In this document: one piece after another, positions 1 to 5,161 of the stretch
Layout: the number at the start of each line of letters is the position of its first letter
Numbering within the stretch: the first letter of the stretch is position 1
Assembly: GCA_021820675.1 (NCBI GenBank)
Contig: JAKADI010000186.1
Span: 1-5,161 of the forward strand
DNA: 5,161 bases
DNA from: Bacillota bacterium
GTDB taxonomy: Bacteria; Bacillota; Sulfobacillia; Sulfobacillales; Sulfobacillaceae
Reading direction: 5' to 3'
Made by a program: the position numbers and the translations under genes
Notes under the pieces: model-generated
The model's input: the letters and a program-made list of their open reading frames with translations, nothing else
The model's database searches: none
Told to the model about the DNA's origin: nothing

Positions 1-1
1 A

Positions 2-550
2 CTTCTTGTCCTCCATATGGATGACCCTAAACTCACCGTTGATTACATAAGCGTAATGCTTCTAATACTCATGGGAGTACCATGGGCTCTTCCTTTATTA
101 CAACACTTGGAACTCCCCGGTGGGATCAAAATGGATTTCAAAGCTCAGATAGACGCAATTCAGAAACTAGCGGAGGAACAGGGTATTATTGAGTCTGAGC
201 CTATCCAAGCTGATTCTATTGGACAGGGACTGCTCAGTTATGAGTTGCTCCTCAAAGAGGATCCTAATTTAGCACTCGCGGCTGTGCGACTTGACTTAGA
301 AAGAGAACTCAGGGCGGCAGGTTCTAACGAGGAACATATTAGATATACGGGCATTGGACGAATTCTCGACTTACTCCGTGCCAAACAGCAAATCTCCCAC
401 GGGGAATACACACTTATCAAAGACATTTTGCCACTGCTCAACCAAGGTGTACATGGATTGCCCATAGATACCATGTCTGCTGAACGAGTGATATCCATTG
501 GCAAAAATTTGATTAATAACCTGAAGGTCACGCTGGAGTCAGACGGCTAA
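2..550 (+). CDS. Membrane-anchored protein with C-terminal HEPN/DUF4145-like helical domain (5' partial)
   Basis: Function unknown. The frame is open from the first bases of the window; the first ATG (base 17) has no Shine-Dalgarno sequence before it and follows hydrophobic codons (LLVLH), so the true start probably lies upstream. Numbering from that ATG, residues 11-28 form a membrane helix rich in I, L, M and V. It is followed by LELPGGIKMDF, a juncture I associate with small membrane proteins that carry a cytosolic helical domain, often with a second helix upstream. Residues about 80-170 look all-helical: a DPNLALAAVRLDLERELR segment and then LNQGVHG (141-147), resembling the N-x3-H-G signature of DUF4145/HEPN-type domains. 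The Arg expected before the Asn in catalytic HEPN RNases is Leu here, so enzymatic activity is doubtful. It ends 16 bases before the stop of the convergent metallopeptidase gene. That the reading frame is a real gene is fairly certain; the family placement is inference. Confidence -1.
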   Translation, partial: LLVLHMDDPKLTVDYISVMLLILMGVPWALPLLQHLELPGGIKMDFKAQIDAIQKLAEEQGIIESEPIQADSIGQGLLSYELLLKEDPNLALAAVRLDLERELRAAGSNEEHIRYTGIGRILDLLRAKQQISHGEYTLIKDILPLLNQGVHGLPIDTMSAERVISIGKNLINNLKVTLESDG

Positions 551-566
551 TTTCGTTGTCGGGTTT

Positions 567-1286
567 CTACCACCCTAACTCCGCTCCATGATCCCGAAGC
601 CACTGCTTCCGCACCTCAAAATCCGGGAGAATGACCCGCACTGCATCCCAAAACGTCTGGCGATGATGCGGGTAACGTCGATGAGTCAGTTCATGGACAA
701 TGACGTAATCAATGACGGAGAGTGGGGCTTGGATGATGCGCCAATTTAGGGCAATGAGTCCATCCTCTCGGCAGAAGCCCCACCGGGATTTGTACTCCGC
801 GATCTTGAACCGTGTAGGACTAGCTCCCACCATCGGGGCATAGTGGTTGATGCGCTCGGGGAACAGTTCTAGAGCTTGCTGCATGTACCATTGGGTGAGG
901 ATCTCTCGAACGAGAATCGGTTGTTGAGCTACCCGAATTAACGGACTGGTGACCAGCAGCTTCCGACCCTCCAAAGTAACATTCGGCTCTATAGCGTCAT
1001 TCCGCTGCACTTTGAGCCGTAAGGGATGTCCACGGAGTAAGAAGCCTTCTCCGCTGACAAAGTCCTTGGCAGGTGCGGTATATTGCTGTTGAGGTGTGGT
1101 CAAATGCTTGAGAAGCCATCGAGCCTTGCGGTGCAGGAGAGGCTCCACTTGGTTGGGATCAAAGCCCTGTGGAATGAGGACAGTGACCTGTCGCGTGGCA
1201 TCAATCTGTATGGCGGGGTGTTGGCGACGGGGCCGTTCCTCAATGGCGTAGGGTATGGTGGTTGTGCCAAATGTAATGATGGGCAT
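567..1286 (-). CDS. YgjP/DUF45-type metal-dependent hydrolase (M48-like, SprT-like fold)
   Basis: A complete 239-residue protein with the layout of the YgjP-like family (COG1451, PF01863): an N-terminal beta-rich part (about 1-95, including VTVLIPQGF and the LLHRKARWLLKHL helix) and a C-terminal zincin-like metallopeptidase part. Seen directly: YKSRWGFCREDGLIALNWR (165-183), the family's substrate-cleft motif, and HELTH (198-202) followed by H208, giving HExxHx5H with H198, H202 and H208 as likely metal ligands and E199 as the catalytic base; then F212-W213. Length is typical of the longer family members. The family is widespread, often sits near type I restriction genes and in accessory regions, and its physiological substrate is poorly settled. 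No restriction gene is visible here. The ATG at 1284-1286 is supported by a GAGGAG-type site 10 bases upstream and the family-like N-terminus. It is cytosolic, with no signal peptide, and divergent from the next gene. Confidence -1.
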   Translation of the reverse strand: MPIITFGTTTIPYAIEERPRRQHPAIQIDATRQVTVLIPQGFDPNQVEPLLHRKARWLLKHLTTPQQQYTAPAKDFVSGEGFLLRGHPLRLKVQRNDAIEPNVTLEGRKLLVTSPLIRVAQQPILVREILTQWYMQQALELFPERINHYAPMVGASPTRFKIAEYKSRWGFCREDGLIALNWRIIQAPLSVIDYVIVHELTHRRYPHHRQTFWDAVRVILPDFEVRKQWLRDHGAELGW

Positions 1287-1296
1287 CTGGTTCTCA

Positions 1297-1303
1297 CTCC
1301 TCA
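1297..1303 (-). promoter_or_regulatory. Ribosome binding site of the DUF45 gene
   Basis: On the minus strand the bases read TGAGGAG, ending 10 bases before the ATG at 1286. This purine run complements the 16S 3' end and supports that start over internal alternatives. Confidence -1.
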
Positions 1304-1310
1304 GTGACAG

Positions 1311-1316
1311 ATTGTA
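1311..1316 (-). promoter_or_regulatory. Candidate -10 box for the DUF45 gene
   Basis: The minus strand reads TACAAT, five of six matches to TATAAT, placed so that transcription would begin about 18-20 bases before the ATG, just ahead of the ribosome binding site. No good -35 hexamer lies 16-18 bases upstream (best match three of six), so this is a suggestion only. Confidence -1.
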
Positions 1317-1430
1317 CCGACCTGTGGCGGGAAATGCTAGCCCCTGATCTTTTTCTCATTGACATCGCGAACGTCCCATCAACAAGGAATTTGGCATCGA
1401 TGTCTCGAATCGAATCCTGTCATACTGTAG

Positions 1431-1440
1431 GGAAAGGGAG
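1431..1440 (+). promoter_or_regulatory. Ribosome binding site deciding between two ATGs
   Basis: The run GGAAAGGGAG lies 3 bases before the ATG at 1444 and 9 bases before a second in-frame ATG at 1450. The spacing of GGGAG favours 1450, while the GGAAAG part could serve 1444. The two proteins would differ by only two residues (MK). Confidence -1.
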
Positions 1441-1443
1441 TGC

Positions 1444-2433
1444 ATGAAGATGTCTTTGGCCAATTTGTCCGTGTTGGGCGCATTACTCGGAGCCCTCGCC
1501 ACGTTCAGTGGTCTTGTCGTGGTGATCTTTTCTGTGGTTGCGTTAGTTCAAATCCATAAACAAGTCGACATTCGATTTGCTGAGCGGTACGACGAGCATC
1601 GACAGGCTCTCGATAAACTATCCGCACAATGGGCCACTGGCGTTCGATACTGGACGCAATCGACCATGATGACCGATCTCGATGACGCATCGCAACTCAT
1701 GGAGGAAGCCTTGAAATCCTGGCCCTCGGCTCCGGGAGCCAGAACCGAAATGCTGAAACGCCTATACGATGAAACAGAACGTGCCTACCTTTTGGACCTC
1801 ATTCCGGGGCAAAGAAATTCGCTTCAGAGACGCGGGATGGCATCCCAGCAATCGCTGCCGAGACTGACCCTGCCGACTCTCCGATTGACCGCTTGTCTGA
1901 AATGGGCCACCCTAGCTCTGGATCATGAAGTCGAACAGCAGGGGCCTTGGCTTCATTTCACCCTAGCAAAAATTTATGCCATGGCGTCCGATGTGCCTCA
2001 AATGTTTCGTTATCTGGAAATTTGGCTCTCTAACGACACGTTTGCACAACCTGATGACGACAGTGTTCTGGTTATTTTGTCCGCCATTCATACTACCAAC
2101 GATTTCGATCGCCTCTTGAAGCTGTGGACCGCCCACTTCACTCAGTTGCTAACCGCCCACGTCCGAGGCACGCTCGAAGTCTTTCGCGATGCTGTGGAAA
2201 AACGTGGCGATCTCCGTATGCAAATCTGGCTTGTGGTTCCCCGACATCTCACAGACTCCACGTGTCTGATCGGCATAGCACGCGCCAAAGATGATGCATG
2301 GTCTGTGATTGACGATATTTCGGAAGGTGAACGATCCAGCAAGGCCACAGAGTGTACAAATCTCGACGAAGCCATAGCGTATCTTGATCGACGATGGGTC
2401 ATGTTGCGCCCCATTCCGTACTGGTTGTGGTAA
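1444..2433 (+). CDS. Unrecognised protein with one N-terminal membrane helix and helical-repeat (TPR-like) body
   Basis: I do not recognise this 329-residue protein. Residues about 8-36 (from LSVLGALLGAL to VVALVQ) form one long hydrophobic helix, with no cleavage site apparent; HK at 38-39 and a charged helix follow, suggesting a short membrane stem with the body probably in the cytoplasm. Residues 80-195 read as paired amphipathic helices: ASQLMEEALKSWP (82-94), LTACLKWATLALDH (148-161) and LHFTLAKIYAMASDVPQMFRYLEIWL (170-195, helix-turn-helix). The small-residue spacing is like TPR or related alpha-solenoid units, which usually bind proteins. No catalytic motif is evident. The C-terminus is unusual: LDEAIAYLDRRWVMLRPIP and then YWLW. 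The gene stands alone, divergent from the DUF45 gene, and the next 400 bases hold no clear partner. Start 1450 is equally possible. Confidence is high that it is a gene and low on function. Confidence -1.
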   Translation: MKMSLANLSVLGALLGALATFSGLVVVIFSVVALVQIHKQVDIRFAERYDEHRQALDKLSAQWATGVRYWTQSTMMTDLDDASQLMEEALKSWPSAPGARTEMLKRLYDETERAYLLDLIPGQRNSLQRRGMASQQSLPRLTLPTLRLTACLKWATLALDHEVEQQGPWLHFTLAKIYAMASDVPQMFRYLEIWLSNDTFAQPDDDSVLVILSAIHTTNDFDRLLKLWTAHFTQLLTAHVRGTLEVFRDAVEKRGDLRMQIWLVVPRHLTDSTCLIGIARAKDDAWSVIDDISEGERSSKATECTNLDEAIAYLDRRWVMLRPIPYWLW

Positions 2434-2570
2434 TCTTCGCGAACCGGTTAAGGTATGGTCGATCCAAAGAGCGCGACTGCCGCATGAGTCGAATTGTGTT
2501 AGATCATTTCTGGCTCGTGGTCTATGCTGTTTTGGCGCGGAGAGGGGTTGGCTCCACCTTGCTTGTATCT

Positions 2571-2777
2571 TTAATTAGAGAAAAACAACCGTACATGGGT
2601 TCCCTGGTATCGTGCTCGTCGAAGCACTCCCGGTACCGACAGCAAAGGCCATAAGTAGAACGTGATCCAACCGCTGCTGGATACGTGCTGATTAATATGT
2701 GCCGTGACCCTTGGGGCTGGCAAGGCTGACCCGGTTAAGAGAGCGATGACGGCGACAATGCGTCCAGAATGCGTCAT
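2571..2777 (-). CDS. Possible small two-helix membrane protein
   Basis: A 68-codon ORF lying 53 bases downstream of the Toprim remnant on the same strand. The predicted protein has two hydrophobic segments (residues 7-21, IVAVIALLTGSALPA; residues 37-52, ITFYLWPLLSVPG and onward) and then a basic turn (RRARYQGTH), which is plausible for a small membrane protein. Codon choice looks coding-like (many C- or G-ending codons early on). Against it, the bases before the ATG (CTCGGGCGGG) give only a poor, too-close ribosome binding site, and the tail RLFFSN may come from chance read-through of a truncated gene. If the Toprim remnant derives from a conjugative or integrative element, this could be another fragment of it. 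I recognise no family; treat it as tentative. Confidence -1.
   Translation of the reverse strand: MTHSGRIVAVIALLTGSALPAPRVTAHINQHVSSSGWITFYLWPLLSVPGVLRRARYQGTHVRLFFSN
2606..2637. repeat. Imperfect nested inverted repeat
   Basis: Inner stem GTGCT (2612-2616) pairs with AGCAC (2623-2627) around a 6-base loop. Outer stem GGTA (2606-2609) pairs with TACC (2634-2637) across an asymmetric bulge. No T-run follows directly on either strand, so it is not a standard intrinsic terminator. It lies inside the doubtful small ORF. Confidence -1.
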
Positions 2778-2830
2778 CCCGCCCGAGGCCAGGCCATTCG
2801 GCAGAATTGGGCCCTTTTGTAGCGTTTTCT

Positions 2831-3304
2831 TTAATCCGTGCTGGCTTCGTAGTCTGTTTCCGATTCCCGGGCGGATTGGCTGGTCCGATGTCGGTTGACC
2901 ACGTGGGCCCAGGCTTCTGCCCAGTCGTTATGCCCTGGTGGGGGTGTCAGCCGTCTCACATCGTGGTCCGGATTGGCCTGCCGCACTTTCTGGCTGAACC
3001 GCTCCCCGGCGGCATCCCGATCAAAGGCCGTGACAATGTGTTCCCACGTCCCCTCCCAGTGCACCGGATTGAGTGCCTCCCCCGCACTGGCGCGGATGAC
3101 GAAATCGCTAGGGTCGCGGTGATCTGTCAACAGGGCGGCATGCAGAGCCATGGCGTCTATGGGATCTTCTACCAATACGAGCGTTTGGGCCTGGGGCGCC
3201 TCATGGGATTGCCAGATCTTTGGGTTGGCTAAGGAGAACTGCTCCGACCTCGTCCCCTGAAGAGGAAACAAGAGGAAATGCTGCATTGTCGATAAAGAGG
3301 GCAA
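2831..3304 (-). pseudogene. C-terminal fragment of a Toprim-domain (DUF3991/primase-like) protein
   Basis: The frame encodes the end of a Toprim-fold protein of the kind found fused to DUF3991 or primase zinc-finger modules on plasmids and integrative elements, where they act on DNA in replication or transfer. Numbering from the TTG at 3304: TLVLVEDPIDAMALHAAL (41-58) holds the Toprim glutamate E46 with the family's E-x-PIDA pattern; VTAFDRDAAG (91-100) holds the DxD pair D95/D97; PPPGHNDWAEAW (121-132) matches the usual 'gkDWNe' region. The glutamate and both aspartates of the metal site are therefore kept. What is missing is everything N-terminal: the first 4-5 codons already lie in transposase-derived sequence, and homology appears to begin near residue 8 (QHFLLFPLQG). 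No ribosome binding site supports the TTG or the internal ATG at 3286. It is probably a broken gene cut at about 3280-3291, not a small intact protein, though a short Toprim protein cannot be excluded. Confidence -1.
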
Positions 3305-3800
3305 ATCCGCGTCGGCACTAAGCCGCGAACACGGACTTCGCTACGACACGGGATGGCTCTTACACCATAAAATCCAACAGGCCATGACCGCCATGCTCGC
3401 TACCCAATTGGGCGGACTCGTCGAATTGAATGATGCCTATTTTGGTGGCGTGAGTCATGGATTGGGGAAACGGGGCCGGGACACTGACCAAGATCCGGTT
3501 GTCGTGGGAATGAGCCTCGACATCCAAGAACATGCACGCCATATTTTCATGGACGCCTTGCCGGATCTGAAGGAAAGAACGGTGCTCGAGATCCTCGACA
3601 AGGGGTGTGGTGCAGCAAATTTACGAGCCTCTCGAAAACGTTTATCGATGGCAAATACCCCGGGCGCGGATGCGACCGGAGCCACCTGTACCTTGAAGAA
3701 TTTGTCTACCGCTTTAATCAGCGTCACATGAAAACCGGAATTGCCTCTGGGTTGTTGATCGCCTGCATTCAATCCAACGCACACCCCCCCATGGGGCGTA
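3291..3800 (+). mobile_element. IS1595-family insertion sequence remnant
   Basis: Only the transposase-derived core can be delimited, from the DKEGKSASALSREHG coding bases to the last recognisable C-terminal codons near 3796. No terminal inverted repeats or target-site duplication could be identified: the left end is lost at the junction with the Toprim fragment, and the right end merges into non-coding sequence. A 10-base palindrome (CCCCATGGGG, 3787-3796) lies near the right limit. Confidence -1.
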
Positions 3801-3907
3801 GCCCTAATCAAACCATAACGACAAACGAGTTCCATATTGACAGCTGCAGTGTGATGCTCATGTCTTATGTATGTTCTAAAAAACTAGAAGTTCACCCTGC
3901 AGTATGA
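3291..3907 (+). pseudogene. IS1595-family (ISXO2-like) transposase, truncated, deleted and frameshifted
   Basis: Without any start codon, the frame through 3384 reads DKEGKSASALSREHG, then LRYDTGWLLHHKIQQAM, the helical DNA-binding region typical of IS1595 transposases. It continues with GLVELNDAYFGG (from 3417) and GKRGRDTDQDPVVVGMSLD, the start of the ISXO2-like DDE domain. Recognisable similarity stops near 3600 (TVLEILDKG). The C-terminal part resumes in another frame from about 3620: KTFIDGKYPGRG, then HLYLEEFVYRFNQRH, then TGIASGLLIACIQ (to about 3780). The N-terminal zinc-ribbon part, the segment around the second catalytic aspartate, and the single reading frame are all lost. Asn occupies 3429-3431 where relatives have the first catalytic Asp (VEiDE or VELDD). 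This copy cannot be an active transposase. The frame ends at the TGA at 3905-3907, but residues after about 3800 look unrelated. Confidence -1.
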
Positions 3908-3912
3908 GGGTG
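3893..3912. repeat. Small inverted repeat CACCCT-N8-AGGGTG
   Basis: A six-base perfect stem with an 8-base loop overlaps the last stop codon of the transposase remnant. No T-run follows, so terminator function is not supported. It sits in the roughly 220-base non-coding gap between the IS remnant and the right-hand gene, in which I see nothing else. Confidence -1.
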
Positions 3913-4021
3913 CGATTGGATGCACATTTCCAAAGCCAGATCTAAACGAGCACCGTCTATCGTTTCACTTACCGGAACAAAACGACATGACCGTTGTGAA
4001 TTTGCCCTTGCTGTTTCGAGA

Positions 4022-5161
4022 TCAACGCTTGCGGCGACTCTGCTTACGATTGCGCTTCTCGATAGATTTTTTACTTTTACGCTGTTGGTCCTTGCCTCTG
4101 TTGCGCAAAACCGAAGGTGTCATCAGTCGGGAAAAATCGAGAGACGGCAGAACCCCATGACTTACATAATCCCATTCGCGTGTCTTATAAACTAATTCCC
4201 ATAGACCAAGCATCGCCCGCAAAAGGTGGGGAACTTCCAAGGCGAATTCCAACAGAAAGCTCTTACCCCGGTCATAGGTGACAAGCTGACTCACAGGGTC
4301 ATAGGACCATCGGGCATGGCCAATCGCATTCCGCAAAGCTGTGCTTACAGGCAACTCGATAAGGTAATCGAGCGTCTCGCGCGGCTTTTTAGGATTAGTC
4401 AGCTTATCCACCTTGTTGCCGGTTCGTAACTCGGTGAATTGTGCAATGGTGGTCGTTCGCCCAAACCCCTCCGACATGGCATCGATACTACCGCGATGGA
4501 TGATGTTGTTGTGCGCCACCATCAATGGAGACAAGCGAAAGATTGTCTCGAACAAATCCTGATACAAGCCTTTAACCTCTTCAAATCGGGCAGTGCTCAA
4601 GCCGTATTTATCGAGAATGTCGTGCCCGTTGGCTTCAACGTCACTATAGAACTGGAGGGTATAGGCAGGCACAAGCGTATTGGCAACATGCATAAATTGT
4701 GCCATTCGCTCAGAAATTTCTTGATCCAAGTCGGGGAGAACCGCCAAGAAATGTGTTGTAATCTCAGTTATTTGTTTTGCCGAATAACCGGAAATCGCCT
4801 TAGAGATGCCCAACGCCTGTTCGATTAGCGGCGGCTCCCCTATCACGAAAGGCTCCCAGAACCTCAACAAGATCCAGTGGATCGCGCGGAAAAAGTCGAG
4901 TTCGTTGAATAATGGGAGTTGGGGATTGTTACCGATATAGTGTTTTAACTCGTTGGCCAGGAAATCCATGCTGCCGGCATGATACAACTGCGGGATTCGC
5001 CGAAGACGTGGCCAACCATCTTCGGAGCGCTGCCACACGGTGTTGATCAGCGTCATCATCAAGGGAAAATTGCTGAACCCTACGTCCTGGCTAGCTCGCA
5101 TATAAGGGGATATCCGCTCATCCAGGCCATCGGAATAGGCGACGAGCTTTTGAGTGATGAA
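4022..5161 (-). CDS. Unrecognised large protein with a HEPN-type R-N-x3-H motif and basic tail (5' partial)
   Basis: I cannot name the family. The frame stays open to the window edge: 20 codons precede the ATG at 5101, no ribosome binding site precedes it (bases read ATATCCCCTTAT), and the residues FITQKLVAYSDGLDERISPY look coding, so the start is probably outside. Numbering from that ATG, the protein is mostly helical and soluble. Residues about 45-140 and 170-200 form helices, and NIIHRGSIDAMSEGFGR (199-215) is a conserved-looking segment. Then ALRNAIGHARWSYD (255-268) contains R257-N258-x3-H262, the RX4H signature of HEPN domains, most of which act as RNases in toxin-antitoxin, abortive-infection and CRISPR-related systems. 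After a hydrophobic helix (282-305), residues 333-359 carry 15 Lys/Arg in 27 positions, suggesting RNA or ribosome contact. No antitoxin-like small gene is adjacent on the 3' side; the 5' side is outside the window. RNase function is inference from one motif. Confidence -1.
   Translation of the reverse strand, partial: FITQKLVAYSDGLDERISPYMRASQDVGFSNFPLMMTLINTVWQRSEDGWPRLRRIPQLYHAGSMDFLANELKHYIGNNPQLPLFNELDFFRAIHWILLRFWEPFVIGEPPLIEQALGISKAISGYSAKQITEITTHFLAVLPDLDQEISERMAQFMHVANTLVPAYTLQFYSDVEANGHDILDKYGLSTARFEEVKGLYQDLFETIFRLSPLMVAHNNIIHRGSIDAMSEGFGRTTTIAQFTELRTGNKVDKLTNPKKPRETLDYLIELPVSTALRNAIGHARWSYDPVSQLVTYDRGKSFLLEFALEVPHLLRAMLGLWELVYKTREWDYVSHGVLPSLDFSRLMTPSVLRNRGKDQQRKSKKSIEKRNRKQSRRKR

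Larger units (their letters stand above)
2434..2830. other. About 400 bases without a convincing gene
   Basis: This stretch separates the helical-repeat gene from the Toprim remnant. It contains two overlapping perfect palindromes (TTCGCGAA at 2436-2443 and AACCGGTT at 2442-2449) right after the stop codon, an imperfect hairpin at 2606-2637, and one possible small ORF on the minus strand (2571-2777). A plus-strand ORF beginning MSRIVLDHFWLVVYAVL at 2484 has no ribosome binding site and I do not call it. No tRNA, canonical terminator or direct repeats were seen. Given the broken genes to its right, it may be decayed mobile-element DNA. Confidence -1.

Noticed and set aside
1359..1387. TTGACA at 1359-1364 as a -35 box for the plus-strand gene at 1444
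   Set aside because: A perfect -35 match, but the bases 16-18 further on (AACAAGGA) do not resemble a -10 box, so there is no usable promoter pair.
1418..1426. Extended -10 element TGTCATACT before the gene at 1444
   Set aside because: CATACT matches only four of six bases, no -35 lies at a proper distance, and the implied start would fall inside the ribosome binding site.
2581..2605. Intrinsic terminator on the minus strand (AACC-N7-GGTT followed by GTTTTTC)
   Set aside because: The stem is only four base pairs and not GC-rich enough to be credible.
2484..2654. Small plus-strand ORF beginning MSRIVLDHFWLVVYAVL
   Set aside because: Its hydrophobic start is suggestive, but it has no ribosome binding site, and its second half is low-quality sequence overlapping the hairpin and the minus-strand ORF.
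2807..3232. Long plus-strand ORF (141 codons) over the Toprim fragment
   Set aside because: It is antisense to a frame with clear Toprim motifs, and its own protein resembles no family.
3784..3796. Run of seven C next to ATGGGG as a programmed frameshift site
   Set aside because: It lies at the end of an already broken transposase gene, not between two overlapping intact frames, so programmed slippage is not supported.
3455..3835. Minus-strand ORF of 126 codons over the transposase remnant
   Set aside because: It is a shadow of the transposase frames on the plus strand, which carry the recognisable IS1595 motifs.
3837..3870. Outward promoter from the IS remnant: TTGACA at 3837 with TTATGT at 3865
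   Set aside because: The spacer of 22 bases is too long and there is no plus-strand gene downstream; the next gene is on the other strand.
4439..4828. Plus-strand ORF of 129 codons inside the right-hand gene
   Set aside because: It is antisense to a continuous 380-codon frame with a HEPN-type motif and shows no family features of its own.
1..5161. CRISPR array, tRNA, rRNA, riboswitch or replication origin
   Set aside because: No regularly spaced direct repeats, cloverleaf-like sequences, iteron clusters or recognisable riboswitch cores were found on reading both strands.

Overview
This is a bacterial window of roughly 50% GC by eye. Genes are densely packed on both strands, and Shine-Dalgarno-like purine runs precede the two genes whose starts lie inside the window. 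No rRNA, tRNA or taxon-specific marker is visible, so I do not assign an organism. Gene types and the uneven base composition suggest an accessory, rearranged stretch: the first and last genes look more AT-rich than the 2.8-3.3 kb part.

Left part (1-2433). The window opens inside a membrane-anchored protein gene (+) whose C-terminal helical domain carries an N-x3-H-G motif like that of DUF4145/HEPN-type domains. It converges, with a 16-base gap, on a complete YgjP/DUF45 zinc metallopeptidase-like gene (-). Divergent from that, across a 157-base spacer, is a gene (+) for an unrecognised 329-residue protein with one N-terminal membrane helix and a soluble, probably TPR-like helical body.

Middle (2434-4021). 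This is a degraded mobile-DNA zone. About 400 bases hold at most one doubtful small membrane-protein ORF (-). Next comes the C-terminal part of a Toprim-domain protein (-), of the type linked to DUF3991/primase-like proteins of plasmids and integrative elements. It is joined head to head, at about 3280-3291, to the remnant of an IS1595-family (ISXO2-like) transposase gene (+). Both genes lack their 5' parts. The transposase also has a probable catalytic Asp-to-Asn change, an internal deletion and a frameshift.

Right part (4022-5161). A large unrecognised gene (-) runs off the right edge. It carries an R-N-x3-H motif typical of HEPN ribonucleases and ends in a strongly basic tail, making it the best candidate here for a toxin or anti-phage RNase.

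I see no coherent operon: orientations alternate (+,-,+,-,-,+,-). Any claim that these genes form one system is speculative. The points most worth following are the two HEPN-like proteins, one with an intact motif and one degenerate and membrane-tethered, and the rearranged scar between them.
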